Shown piece by piece: positions 23,397 to 35,284 of a stretch of 64,000 nt of DNA. The translations under genes were made by a program, and so were the position numbers. This DNA comes from Dermatemys mawii (taxonomy: Eukaryota; Chordata; Testudines; Dermatemydidae). The stretch's first letter is position 1, and every line of letters begins with the position of its first letter. The stretch lies in the NCBI GenBank assembly GCA_007922305.1, contig ML677374.1, positions 7,995,884 to 8,059,883 on the forward strand, in the 5' to 3' direction. A model generated the notes under the pieces. That model had not been told where the DNA came from. It searched no databases and was given only the letters and a program-made list of their open reading frames with translations.

Positions 23397-23688
23397 CAGT
23401 GGTGGGGTACCCCCCTGGAGGTGTGCAGAGGACTTCTAGAGGGCACATCAACACACCTAGATATTTGGCTAGTTTTACAACAGGCTACATAAGAAGCACT
23501 AGTCACATCAGTCTAAACTGAAATTTCATATGATTTGTTTATACAGTTCTACAATATTTATATTGCAATCAATTTGATAATTATATAGTAGAAATGAGAC
23601 AGTCTGCCATTTTCCTGTAACAGCGGGCTGTGACAAAAATCAGGCTCCTGAAAGGGCTACAGTAGTCTGGAAAGGCTGAGAGCCACTG
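23397..23688 (+). mobile_element. Second hAT-type element nested in the outer element
   Basis: A 292-bp element, CAGTGGTGGGG to GGCTGAGAGCCACTG. Flanks are CAGTAGAC (23389-23396) and CTGTAGAC (23689-23696), 7 of 8. Shares TAGTTTTACAACAGGCTACA and CTACAGTAGTCTGGAAAGGC with 32343-32812. Confidence 0.85.
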
Positions 23689-23940
23689 CTGTAGACAAGC
23701 GCTCAGTCTGAGACTGTTAAAAAGCTGATCTTTCTAAGAGTCCATAAATCCACATGCACTCCCAGATTATTGGGAAATTTGCTGCCCTCATCAGAGTCCA
23801 GGGTAGGGTCTTTAGTCTGAAAATGGGTTATTTGAGCAAGGGGTTCCCAAGAGAGAATGTGACAATAATCTGTAAATGGTTGCAGAGCCTACCTAAAGAA
23901 CATACCTGGATTGAAAGGGCTATGGTGGGGTCTGTGGGTC

Positions 23941-24006
23941 GATCCTTAGTGGGTGTAAATCATTATTTCTGGAACTATGCTGATTGACACCAGCTCAGGA
24001 TCCGGC
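23941..24006. mobile_element. Short palindromic element E
   Basis: Complementary ends GATCCTTAGTGGGTGTAAATC and GACACCAGCTCAGGATC. The same ~75-bp palindrome recurs at 31508, 58026 and 63503. Confidence 0.55.
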
Positions 24007-24499
24007 ACACGGCATTGCTATGAATTCCCGGTCATAAGGACACAAATGCAGTAGCAGGATGAAGTGGTGGGATGGCAAAATCTTCTTCTCTTACAGAAGT
24101 GGGATGAACTAATCTATGTTCTACAAACGGGGCAAGATCCTGCCAAGTGCTGAGCACGCTCTAGTCTCCTTAAAGTTAATAGCCTCATTCTGTTCTCATG
24201 TCTGCAATGCAGTCTCTCTTGATTCAAAGTGGTGCAATCAATGGGATTGACTCTCCACTGTTGTGCACCGTGTGTGGTCATTTACACCCGTGCACAGTGG
24301 GTGTCAAACACCATCATTCTGACCCAGTAGCACTTTGCACACATGTAAGCGATGACATACCTTCCCTGGCACTGCACCTCAATGCGGCAGGAAGGCTTGT
24401 GTTTTCCAAATACCCTGTGAGTTAGATCAGTAGTTCTGGCCAGGGACCGAGCTAAAAGCAGTCCAGTGGGCTACTTGGTGTCCACATACCTTGTTGTTT

Positions 24500-24590
24500 A
24501 AGCAATATGGGGCAGGGACCGTGATTTTGTTCTGTGTTTGTCCATCACCGGGGCTCATAGGTGCAAATGCAAAACAAATAAATAACATTT
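24500..24590 (+). mobile_element. SINE tail (MIR-like)
   Basis: TATGGGGCAGGGACCGTGAT, TTTTGTTCTGTGTTTGTCCA and GGCTCATAGGTGCAAATGCA match the tail found at ~44.9 kb. Confidence 0.55.
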
Positions 24591-25013
24591 CCAACATTTT
24601 GATCATTACTTCATAACCAAAGTCTCCCATATAAAGATACTGGTCTTCTACTGAGGGGCAATCCTAGAGAGAACCCCAGTGACTTTCTTGGCTGCAGGGA
24701 GAAGTGTGGGCATTTAAAGGACCATGCTTTTCAGATGTGCCATTCAAAGCCAAGTTCCTACAATTAGGCTTGTGCAATTTGTCTCTATAAGAGGAACTTG
24801 CAAACAATGTGCAGGTGTGAGTCAGGCCTTTGGCTGCATAAGTTAGACACGTGCAAACCAAAGCACACTACTGCACGAGCCTATCTCTGTGTGCTCATGA
24901 CACCAATCCCTACATTAGACCTGAGCTTGGTGGATCTCATATGCAGGGTCCTATTTAAAGATCCCCTATGGCAGTGCTAACTAAAGAGTGCAATTCATTG
25001 GTGGCTGAGCCGA

Positions 25014-25205
25014 TGTCTACACTGTGGAGGTTATACCAGCATAGCTATGTCAGCGTAGAAGCAGCCTGCACTGATGGATGGAAGGGGCTTTTTCATCAGT
25101 GTAGAAACACCCCCTCCACAATGATGTAGCTAACCTGGATAGAAACATTGTTCAGTCAGTATAGCTGCATCTATGCTGGGGGTTAGGTTGGCATAGCAAT
25201 GTCAG
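25014..25205. mobile_element. Family D MITE-like element
   Basis: TGTCTACACTGTGGAGG, TATACCAGCATAGCTATGTC and GTATAGCTGCATCTATGCTG with complementary outer phrases. Confidence 0.6.
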
Positions 25206-25392
25206 GCAAGGTGTGGTTGCTCAAGCCTGAAGAAGAAACATATGTTACTCCTCCATGTTTCACGGGTCTTGTTTTTCTCCCTCCTCTCTGTACGTGATGT
25301 TCCAGTGTTCCTGATGTGAAAGACACCAGTGGAATCTCACGTAGCTCTCTCTGGCTCTTCTGAGGGTGGGTGTTTGTTTAAGGGATTTTTTT

Positions 25393-25788
25393 TTAACCCT
25401 CTCTCCAGAATGCCAGGGATAATTTTAGAGTCGGTGCACAGGCGGCCTCATGCCGGCCAACATTCCTGGGTTTTAGAAACCTTACCCTGTTATTATGCAA
25501 CCACACGGCGAGATTTGTAGCCGACACACCCACGACATCGTCCAGGTTTTTTTCTATTCTGAGATTCAATTGTGCTAATGCTGACAAGGACAAGCGAGTT
25601 CTGTGTTGAGCCCACCAAAATAATCCGGCCTGTGCTAGACATACCCAGGTCTCTGAGTGTGTCTGGTGAGTAGAAATAGCTCTAGTTCTACCACAGCTGT
25701 TTAAAGATGAATACAATGCATTGAACATTGTATAAGAAGGGCAAAATATTATGGAGAGTGGCTGAAACAAACCTCTTGATCCCAGCAT
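25393..25788 (-). other. Unassigned 131-codon open frame
   Basis: An uninterrupted frame in otherwise non-repeat DNA. The predicted protein has no motif I recognise and there is no splice or promoter context. I report it as an open frame only. Confidence 0.15.
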
Positions 25789-25949
25789 CCTGAGGAAGTT
25801 TGGGTCTGAACTTTCTGGCCTGGGTCCATCTCTAATGGCTTATTACTGGAAACTGCTGTTCTGATTAACTCAATCCTTCCTCCTCCACAGGAGGCTACCA
25901 TGAGGGGTCTGGCTACACAAGAAGTATGATTCTTTCTTACAAGACTATG

Positions 25950-26330
25950 GCTAAAATTTGTAAAACAGCTTGAATTTTAGGCAGCTGAGCCCCAAGGACT
26001 TAGGCACATCAATCACTGGGGTACTTTTGAAAACATCAGCATTTGGCATCTCCATTCCTTTGACTTTCACTGACACTTAGGCTCCTAGTGCTTAACGCCC
26101 AGATTTATAAAGGTATTTATAGGTTGCTGCGCTCAGGGTTGCAAAGCCTAACTGATATAGGAGTCTAGGTCTCCTAAGTGCCTAAATCCCTTTTGAAAGT
26201 GAGACCTTGGCGCCTACCTCAGTTACGCATTGCGAAGCTGAGCGCAGCAACGCCTAACTAGCTTTAAAAATCTGGGCCTAAGTCACTTTTGAAAATGGGA
26301 CTGAGGTGCTTTTGAAAATCTCAATCTATT
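25950..26330. mobile_element. Family C foldback element with 181-bp palindromic core
   Basis: Between 26097 and 26277 the two halves are imperfect reverse complements: GCCCAGATTTATAAAGG on the left against TTTAAAAATCTGGGC on the right, and GTTGCTGCGCTCAG against CTGAGCGCAGCAAC. The arms are ~60 bp. I recall it as a common amniote foldback MITE with ends near GGCCCAGATTTTCAAAGG. Confidence 0.75.
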
Positions 26331-26339
26331 TATGGTCAG

Positions 26340-29300
26340 GGCTTGACTGACCAGCAGGCCTGCAAGGCCCAGATCTACAACACAGTGATTCAAAGACCGT
26401 GAGCTGTTTTATACAAATAGGGGAACAGCACAGTGAGGGGATGGGACAGGCCGGGGGACCCCTGCACAGCGAATATGTGTTCAGCAGCAGTGCCAAACAG
26501 CCCATGGGAGCAGCTACTGCTGCAAGCTGGCCATGCAGAACAGCAGAGCAGGGTGCTGGCTGGAAGGGGAAGTAGGAGGGAGAGATAGGATGATGACAGC
26601 TCTGTGAGAGCTGAACTGAAGAGTGTGGAGAGGCGTTTCCCCAGCTTTGTAGCCTCTGGATGCTGATTGGCTGTGGCTGTGTGTTTATGGCTCTCCCACC
26701 CTAGTATCCATTCCCCTCCTCTGGCTGTTGCTCAATTGTACCAGCCAACTACATAAGGGAGAGAAATAAAAAACAAACCGTAGCAAACCTCCTGGCAGGA
26801 ATGGCCAGGCTCAGATTTTGAACACAGTCGTGGCTGGGTTAGTGGAATGTGTTTGGCAGGGAATAGGGTTGCAGCAGAATGTGCTGATCTAGGACATCCA
26901 GCCAATGCCTTCGTAAGAGGAGAGTGAGACCAAATGCCTGAAATGTACCTGTAATGGGGAAGGGAGAGGGACAAGAATGAGCGTCTCAGAGATTCTATTT
27001 CTGCCCTCCTTCACTTGCTCTCAGATTAAATCCATTGCCTTGCAGACATGGCAAAGGATCTGCTTTTGCTGGGATTTTTCTTTCTCACATACAAATGACT
27101 AGGAGCCCCAGGGAAGATTTTCACTGTGTAAATTCCACGGATTTACATTTACTAGGTGGACTTATGCCAGCTAAGGATCTAGCACTACATGTCTTTCTAG
27201 CAGATCCAAGGGACTTTTGCTTGTATTCACACACTTGATTGGCTGCAGCCCCAGTGACCTTCCCTAAAGTGGAGCATACTCAAAACCTACAGGCAGTCGG
27301 GTGGGGTTTATTTATATACACAGAAGCTAGGTAGCTACCTTCTGCTTCTATGATAGGCAAAGTGCTATTTAGAGAGAATAAGAAATCTAGCCAGAGGCAA
27401 GATCCTGATGCTCTGGAGATACTTGGAGGCCTTCTGAAAAAGCATTATTTAGAGTCAAAGGATATTTTGAGTCTGGATATTTTGTTGAACTATTTTTGGC
27501 AGGGGCAGACCAGGTCACATGACCAAGTAGTGATATTGATGACTGATTTCTATATATTCTAGGAGCTTGGGGGAAAAAGACTTTTCCTCCAGTGGTCTGA
27601 ATCACATTTCTGAACAGTTTCATCCATCCTATGCCCTCCTTTCGTTTACACATTAGGACCTTCCCTTCCCAAATAAATAGGTTACAGAAGAGTCTGGTGG
27701 TGGAGGAGGGAATTTGAGCCTGGAAAAGCTATAAGGAATGGGGAAGTGATCTATTTCAGAAAGTAAATACCTATGAAAGCCTATTCTGAAGTAAGGCAAG
27801 TGGGATTACAGTGGAGCATACCATGTCTGTGTGGGGTGAATTTACCCCGTAGGCACAATACCGTACAGACCACAATCTGAACTCCAATGGACCCACCAAG
27901 GCAGTCAAACTCCTCTGACTCAAATATTGGAATTGATAAAGCCAGTGTGTACTTGAGATAAGTAATCGGTGACCTTGTTTAAGCCGTTGTAACAATACTG
28001 GTTTTTATCAGCGAGGTTACGGCTTGAGCAACTTGTTGAATTTAAGAGATAATAGGGAATGGTATTCGTTCCAGAACTTGATGTGGAATGAGGAGTGTGA
28101 AGGACGGGGGAGATGCCTGTATGTTCGAGGACTATTTTCTATTCCATCGGCTTGTTGGATTGTTACTGTGTTGGTGGCTGTGGGATTGTGAAGGGTTAAT
28201 TCTGGAAGGAGCTGTCTTGCATAGGCATAGGAGACCATGAACTTCAGAAAGCATCATTCACTTTACCTAAAAGGACAATATAAGTGCCAATCCCTTTGAA
28301 GTCTATCTCTGGCCATGCTGGCTTAGTTCAGGGCAGGGGAAATCCAGGAAGGAAACTGAAACAAGGAGTTTGGGAATGCCTAACATCTGAGCCCCTGGAG
28401 CACAGGGAGGAGACACACAGGGACTGTGGGGAAGCAGACTGAACCCCAGTCTCAGACATGGGGGGTGTTTGGCTGAATTGGGCCTACGTTAGGACAGGCA
28501 GTTAGGTGTAGTACAGGTGCTGTGTTCAGATCGCTTTGCTCTGGTTCTGCTGGGGTGCTACCCAGGAGATCAAACATGACTTTGTTTTGAAAAGGCTGGT
28601 CTGGGTCATTGCATTCACCAGCTGGTCCCTGTGCCTGGAGGGAGGATTTGTAGGGCAGCCAAATACAGCCAGGCCTGCTAAGCAATCAACGGTGAGTAAC
28701 CATGGGGCTGCACTCTGAGTGCCAGTCTACAGCGTGGGAGAATAATGCCCAGCAGGTTTCCATCCCAGAGAGGGGAACGGTCAGGGCCTGCCCCCTGGAC
28801 AGTCAGCGAGCGGGGTCAAAGGTCCATATTGCCCTGACCTGTGACAAGGAGATACTTTTTCTCCTGATGGTTGAGTTATAGGTGTGTACAAGAGACAGAG
28901 TAGTCATTAAGGAAGAAAGGTTGGGTGGGGGGCTAGCTAACACAGGTGAGCTAACCCTGATCTAACTTTGACCTCACATGGTGCCCTGTAGTTTCTCTTG
29001 GCCATGTTGTGTAGTGCTTTAGTGCACTTGTTCCACATCTGAAGTGGCTGCATTTTAGCAGTGTATTAAATCATCCTTATATATCCCTAGTCTCCTAGGG
29101 CTAGTGTGAGTCTGAATTAGTGTTTGTAAAACATCAGTGAAAGGTGCTAGAAACTCACTGCAGGGCAGGACCTGAACTGGAACCCTAGGGCCTGGTTTCC
29201 ACAAGCTCTGGGGAAGGGCGGATCTGGCTTTGCACATTCTGACTCAGGTCCATCTTCAGTATTTAGAGTGCAAGTATAAGGATCAGTGCCCTGGAACCAG

Positions 29301-29810
29301 CTGTATGCTAGAGTTCACACTCAAATCCTCCCTGCTGTGTCGTTTGCCAGGGAGAACTGGTCAGGGCTTCCCCTGCTGTCAGCCACCAGTCCAGACCTTT
29401 TCTACACACAAGTGTGAGTGTGTGAAGTGAAAAGCAGCTGATGCCAGAATAACCCCAGATCAAGCTTTTATCAAGACAACCCACTGCATTCTGTACTCTT
29501 CAGAGAAAGGGGGTTTTAGAGCATTGTTAAAACGATTTTTAACATCACAGTAAAGCTGGCTTGCAAGGAACCTCCCTGTCCCATGCACACACACGTTGTT
29601 GTCCGATGTAAGTTATCTTACTACTGCAAAATTAATTCGGGAAAGCGAGCAGCCTCTCTTTTAAGCCCAGCTTCTGTAACCAACACCACTCAGTATTTCA
29701 GTCCCTCTCAGTTATAATTCCTGCTGTCTCTCAATTCCTCATTCTTGATCCAGGGGAATTTCTGCCTTTTGTTACACAGCATGTTACGCAGACACGTACA
29801 CACTGCGCTC
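26340..29810. other. No recognised gene or well-preserved repeat
   Basis: 3.5 kb of intergenic DNA. Short open frames on both strands carry no recognisable domain. Possible eroded SINE/MITE phrases occur (for example near 27150-27180) but are too short to call. Confidence 0.45.
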
Positions 29811-29814
29811 TCTC

Positions 29815-30014
29815 AAGAGGCAAGAATCTCAACTTGTAGTTTGTAGACCTCATGGTTCTGAAGAAAAACTTGAAAACATGATCTCAGTGCACTCCAAAGG
29901 TGCCAGATAAGAAGGGACCTAAAAAGACCACAAGAATTACCTTTTAAAATACGTTGTGATTTTGGAGAGCCTGACGTGTAATGTTTAAATGCTTGGTATT
30001 AGCAATACTGCAAT
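29815..30014 (-). mobile_element. Family B inverted-repeat element, reverse
   Basis: Reverse complement of the family B layout: AGAATCTCAACTTGTAG at the left, AACTTGAAAACATGA in the centre, and TATTAGCAATACTG at 30001-30012 as the outer end. Confidence 0.55.
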
Positions 30015-30387
30015 TCTGTACCTGCAGTGAGCTTCCAGGATAAAAAAAAGCTGGAGGATTTACAGACACAAAGTAGTGGGTGCAATTTATGTGTGTGCAA
30101 AGTTGCACAAAGGAAAAATGGAGGCTGTGTTTGAAAAATCAGGTTTGCAGTCTTGCCCAGGCCCTTCCCAGGACTTCATAGTTAGAACCAATACCCCTCC
30201 TTCATTTTGAGTGCTGATTAAATTCCTACATGCTTTGAATCCCTCTTCCCCCCGCACACACACAATTACCAATGCACAGGTGAACTATTAAATCAAGACC
30301 TTTCTGTATATGGGATTTTATGAAAAATGACAGCAGGCACAATTCAAAGGGAGTTAGTTAACTCACTGAGTGGTTGTTGTTGGTGGG

Positions 30388-30412
30388 TTTCTTTCTTTCT
30401 CTTTCTTTCTTA
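30388..30412 (+). repeat. TTTC microsatellite
   Basis: A short imperfect run of TTTC units followed by an A run. Confidence 0.7.
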
Positions 30413-30454
30413 AAAAAAATGCATTTTCTGGAGCTCATCTAAAGCTAGAGAAGG

Positions 30455-30640
30455 AAGTTCTTGTGGTTACAACACAGGGCTAGGAATTAGGAAATCTGGA
30501 TTCTCTTTCTGGCTCTACCACAAAATTAACCTCTCGGACTCCCCAGCTGAAAAACTCAAGAAATAATAATTCTTTACCCCACCAGGCTGTTGTGAAGCCC
30601 AACAATTCTTTAGTGTTTGTGAAGGCCTCCATTACCAGTT
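30455..30640 (+). mobile_element. MIR-like SINE
   Basis: GTGGTTACAACACAGGGCTA (tRNA-like head), AGGAAATCTGGATTCTC, TGGCTCTACCACAAAATTAA and CAGGCTGTTGTGAAG in MIR order. Confidence 0.7.
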
Positions 30641-31507
30641 CATTCCTGCACTAGGGCTCAGCTTTGGGGTTCCAGTGTTGGAAAGGGAAGGTGGCTTTTT
30701 GCAGCATTTATGCCTCCCCTATTCTGGGCCAACAGGGAGGAGTTTTGCCCTTGGATGCATGTTAGAGCTGCCTGAAAGCTGCTCTAAATTGCACCTGCCT
30801 GCCTATGGCCCCTAAAGACTGTTGTGGCAGCCAGGAATGCTGGACCACACGGGATCTCTGACCATTCCCCATTGTCCTAAAAAGCCCCTTTTGCCAGAGG
30901 GATGGAATACATCTGGCTATACCAGCTCTACACCAGCCTTGGGAACACCCTACTTTGGTGGGGGTATTCCCTGAGAGGAGGCTGGTTGCACCAGCTTTAC
31001 AGCCGGTGGAGAAAGCACAGAAAGGATGTAGGGGAATAATTAGTTTGGCCCTAAGGCTACAAGCAAAGCACAGAGCCTAGAGCAGGCAAAGAGGAGATCT
31101 GCTCTAGCCCTCTGGCTCTGTCTGTCTCTCACAGACCCTGAGGAACACTGCTACGATTAACAGCCTGTCAAGGTTCCCACAATCAAGGCCTTATGAAAAC
31201 CAACTTTGGAGAAAAAAATGTTTGTTCCTGAAATTTGATTAGGCAGGGGTCCAGCAAGGGAGCCCATTGTGGGGAACGTACATACTCCCCAAAATGCTGG
31301 TTTGGATGTGAGGGTTTTTATTGTTACTAAAGTAATAAAAAGACTGGGGGGATAAAAGCCAGCTGATTACTCATATCAGCCTGTGCGTTTGTGCAAACAC
31401 TAGACTGGCTGTGCTATTAAAAACCCTGCAACAGACTGTTTGCAGAGAAAGAGTTATAAGGGTATTTTCAAATATTATTTTCAGGCTCTAAACTGGAAAG
31501 ATGCTGG

Positions 31508-31580
31508 GGACGAACCCTTAGCTGGTGTAAGTTGCCATATTTGGAACTGTGGCAATTTATACCACTTGAGGATCTGTCCC
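31508..31580. mobile_element. Short palindromic element E
   Basis: CCTTAGCTGGTGTAAGTTGC is complementary to GGCAATTTATACCACTTGAGG, with ~6 bp between the inner arms. Confidence 0.55.
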
Positions 31581-31604
31581 TAAGGCAGCACATGTAATGA
31601 CTCC

Positions 31605-31877
31605 CTACTGTCAAAAATAGAGTTGAAAAATCATGTGTGAAACCCTTTCCCTCCCGCGCATCATGAGACTGGTTCAAAAACCCTGACACTTTTAAAAATA
31701 GCAAATTAAAAAAATAAAGTTATCTGATTTTTGAGCCTGTAGGGTTCACGTTTTCAAGCTTTTTCTCTACAACTGTAAGGGTTAGAAACTTTTTGAATGA
31801 AAGCCAAGAGTCTAATATAATCACATGATTCCACAAGCTGGGGCTTTAAGAACACTAAAAATCATTGTCAACACTTC
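31605..31877 (+). mobile_element. Family B inverted-repeat element
   Basis: ACTGTCAAAAATAGAGTTG at the left; GATTTTTGAGCCTGTAGGG, TTTTCAAGCTTTTTCTCTAC, ATTCCACAAGCTGGGGCTTT inside; AAAATCATTGTCAACACTTC at the right. Six to eight copies share this order. Confidence 0.65.
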
Positions 31878-32342
31878 CTTTGAGAGGGAATTGCATGGGC
31901 TTTCCCCTTGAAGAGGGAGTGACTTGTGAGAAATGCACATTCGGTCTCTGTGTGGCAAAATCTCTGTTGACCCTCAGTATTCTAACTGCTTGAAAAAAGC
32001 TATTACGGATACGTTGGATCAAAGATCCCACCTTCAAAAAAGTGCCTACAATAAATGTATCTTTTGAGTGAATACTATGGCCTTGCTCCTGCAAACACCT
32101 AGACATATACTTAATTGTCAATATGCTAGTACTTCCACTGATTTCCTGTGAGTAAAGTAAGTAAATGTGTAAGTGTTTGAAAGATCGGGGTCTATGTTAA
32201 CAAAGACCATGGCACTCAGTATATTTAAGTGCCACAGTTAGCTCCATACAAGAGTTCTCTCCCTCTGCTTTTTTTGCCTTTTTTGAAAGCCAACATTATC
32301 TAAAACAAAAGAGGAAATTCACAACCACATATCCGGTAGTTA

Positions 32343-32812
32343 CAGTACGGTTCCAGTTTCAACCGACAATCAAGGAAGTTCAGTGCTTAATCGCAGCATT
32401 ATGGCATTGGCCCAACCTGCTGAATCTGTGTATCCTCAGTTGAGAACCACTGTGCTACAGTATGTAAAGTTCTTCCGGGGGGGGTACATCAACACATCTT
32501 GATATTTGCCTAGTTTTACAACAGGCTACAGAAAAAGCACTAGTGAAGTTAGTACAAACTAAAATTTCACACAATGACTTGTTTATATTGCTCTGTGTAC
32601 TGTACACTGAAATGTAAGTACAATATTTATATTTACCGTATATGGTAAAAATGAGTCCGCAATTTTTCAGTAACAGTGTGCTGTGATGCTCTTGTATTTT
32701 TATGCCTGATTATGTAAGTAAGTAGATTTTAAGTGACCTGAAACTTGGGGGTACTCAAGACACATCAGACCCCTGAAAGGAGTACAGTAGTCTGGAAGGC
32801 TGAGAACCACTG
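32343..32812 (+). mobile_element. hAT-type element related to 23397-23688
   Basis: 470 bp from CAGTACGGTTCCAG to GGCTGAGAACCACTG; flanks GGTAGTTA (32335-32342) and CGTAGTTA (32813-32820), 7 of 8. An internal GTTGAGAACCACTG at ~32439 looks like another hAT end, so this may be a compound insertion. Confidence 0.7.
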
Positions 32813-33221
32813 CGTAGTTATAGCACATTAGGTTCCTAAAACTCACTGAGGCCCTTATGGGGTCAAGAGGTGCCAAAGAGAATTTGTAGGGCCTCCATAG
32901 TACATTGCATTGCCAGTGCTTAGAAACTTCTGTAACTGTCAAGTATAAGAGGGTGAGTTCTGAATAGGTTGTTAGTTTTAAGCAGACACTCTTTGTCCTG
33001 TTTTCTAAGAGTTCCATTTGTGTGGGCCGATGCAGGTTGCAAAGCAAATGTGTAAGCCCCGTAGCCTAGCACTCCTTCAATGAAAAAAACACTGTGCACT
33101 TAAAATGGAAGGGGAAATAAAGGCCAGGTCCTGGAAACACTTTCAGGACAAATTTCCTAACAAGCTCAGCACCCATTTGTGCACCAAAATAACTGAATGG
33201 ATTTTCAGAAGAGCTCTGTGA

Positions 33222-33345
33222 TACTTAGGTCCAGAATTTCAAAGGAGCTCAGTAACACAGGGTGCACCCAAAGGACTGCTGTGCTCATGTTGAAAATCAA
33301 CCTCCATTTGTGGGTTCAGCCCCCTTCTGAAAATTGCATGCGATA
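33222..33345. mobile_element. Family C remnant
   Basis: TAGGTCCAGAATTTCAAAGG at the left and CCTTCTGAAAATTGCATG at the right are degraded family C ends. Confidence 0.4.
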
Positions 33346-33354
33346 CCAGGGGTA

Positions 33355-33610
33355 AAGTCAGATCTATACTAGGGAGCTATGCCCCATAGCTGTGCTGGTC
33401 AGTGGTGTCAAGAGATGTGATCCCTGAACAACCTATCTGTGCTGGGAAAGTCCCTTATGAGTCACAGCTCTGTTGGCAAAGCTGCAGTTTTGTTGGTATA
33501 GTTTATCTCACCTGGGAGTGGGGCTCAGTAGGGCCGATAAAAGCACAGTTTTGCCAGTCTAAGCTGTATCCACACTAGGAGCACTTGGATGGTAGTATAA
33601 CACCCACAAA
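33355..33610. mobile_element. Family D MITE-like element
   Basis: AGATCTATACTAGGGAGC, CATAGCTGTGCTGGTCAG, TTTTGTTGGTATAGTTTATC and CTGTATCCACACTAGGAGC. Confidence 0.55.
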
Positions 33611-33635
33611 GAGACCCTAGGGTGGACCCGGTGGT

Positions 33636-33850
33636 CTAAGGGTGTGTCTATACATACAGTGCTGCAGCAGCACAGCTGTATTGATACAGCTGTGCCACTG
33701 CAGACACTCTCTGTCGATGAGAGAGAGTTCTCCCATCAGCATAAAAACCCACCTCTGCAAGCAATATAAGCTACGTCATTGGGAGAATATTCACACCCCC
33801 GAGCGATGCGAGTTTTGCTGACATAAGCTATAGCATAGACAGAGCCTCAG
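33636..33850. mobile_element. Family D-related MITE
   Basis: Ends GGTGTGTCTATACATACAG and CTATAGCATAGACAGAGCC. Internal imperfect palindrome CAGCTGTATTGATACAGCTG and TTCTCCCATCAGCATAAAAA, shared with the elements at 45302 and 55643. Confidence 0.65.
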
Positions 33851-34722
33851 TCCTGTGAAAGTGAATGCACATACTCCTGCCGATAAACACTGAGGTCTTG
33901 ATTCATCATAAAGAAGAGTGCTTTACGCTCACTGTGCACTGGTGTGAATAACAACACACAGTGCAGAACAATGATGGATCAGGGCCTATAGAAGAGTCAG
34001 GCTCTCTCTGGGTAAGGATACAAGCGCCTGCTTTCAAAAAGGGCATATGAGAAACAACAGTGAAGGAAAGAAAGATTCTCAAAGATTATTTAAAGAAAAA
34101 CATCCTTGACAGCACCCAGATTCTGGTCTCTTATCTTCCACCCATCCATAACTTTTCCAGATTGTCTGCTAAACCCACAATGATCAGCTGAACAGAGATT
34201 TTGGTGTGCAAAGTGGAATCTTCCTTGAGTTATTTCTGCATCTAACAATCTCCTGGAAACGAAAGGGTTGGAAATCTGCTTGGGTGGATATTATTTTATT
34301 TAAAAGCACTCACTCACTAAGAGTGTGTTTTTATTATCCAATCAAAAGTTCACCGCAGATGAGGCTCTGCTTGTTAGAGAAATGGTCAAGTGGCCAAACA
34401 AACGTTTCCCCTTGCTTTTCATCTAGTCCATCTGCGTCAGAATCCTAACAGATAAACCACCAAGTGTTAATTCAGCAAATAAGCTGGAAAAAGGACTCAA
34501 GGATGGATTCAGACAAGGCAGGAAAACAAATGCCTTTGAAGGTGAGCTGCAAAGCAAAACAAAACATGCCGTGTCCCTTACTGCTCTGTTTGGATGCATG
34601 AGTCTTTCTGCTGCTTTTTATATTAATGTTATTGTTATTTGCATTATGATAACCCCTCAAGACCCCAGAGTTTTGCTGGTATAGCTGTGTCTATAGTAGG
34701 GGCTTTTCCCAGCATAGCTGTT

Positions 34723-34787
34723 TGTCAGGGATCACACCTCTTCATACCCCTGCTTGTCAGGAATCCCACCTCTTTATACCCCTGGCT
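34723..34787 (+). repeat. 32-bp tandem duplication
   Basis: TGTCAGGGATCACACCTC (34723) and TGTCAGGAATCCCACCTC (34755) start two adjacent copies, each ending TACCCCTG. The unit is 32-33 bp with a few mismatches. It lies in or beside a family D fragment (GGTATAGCTGTGTCTATAGT). Confidence 0.75.
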
Positions 34788-34954
34788 TAAGAAGACAAGG
34801 GTTGCAGCAATCAGGGCCAGATCCAACCCCAACAGAAAGACTTTCATTGTCTTTAATAGGCTTTGGATCAGATTGTAAGGCCTTGGTCCAGATTAACTTT
34901 GAACCTGTGAGGTTGTCCTTTTGAAGCGATGTGCTTTGCAGGACCAGGGCCTTA

Positions 34955-35225
34955 GGGCTTGTCTGCGTGGGAGAGTCTCCTAGCTATATAGTTAAACTAC
35001 TACCATGATACTGGTATAACTTCCATCTGGACACTCCTTCCTGAACGAGAGGCTTTTTTCAGTTTAGTTTAGCTGCTTCCAAAGCTAAATCCAAACAAGG
35101 TGCACTCATACTAGAATAGCAGTGTCCACATGTGGGTTGGAGAAGCGATACTGGTAAAACTACATTGGTACAAATTCACACCTTGCTGTATACTGATGTA
35201 ACTTCCCCATGTAGACAAGCCTGCA
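34955..35225. mobile_element. Family D MITE-like element
   Basis: Outer ends GGGCTTGTCTGCGTGGG and CCATGTAGACAAGCC are complementary in part. Inside are TGATACTGGTATAACTTCC and GTATACTGATGTAACTTCCC. Confidence 0.6.
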
Positions 35226-35284
35226 GTGCATGTTTTGATGGTACCTCTAAAAGGATGCATGTCACTACCTCTTTGGGGGGCATG

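Larger units (their letters stand above)
22908..23725. mobile_element. Outer MITE of a three-element nest
   Basis: Begins CCTGGTCTACATCTAAAACG and resumes between and after two hAT insertions: TATGGTTGCAGTACC at ~23348 and AAGCGCTCAGTC after 23696. Related to the elements at 45.3, 51.2 and 55.6 kb. Confidence 0.6.
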
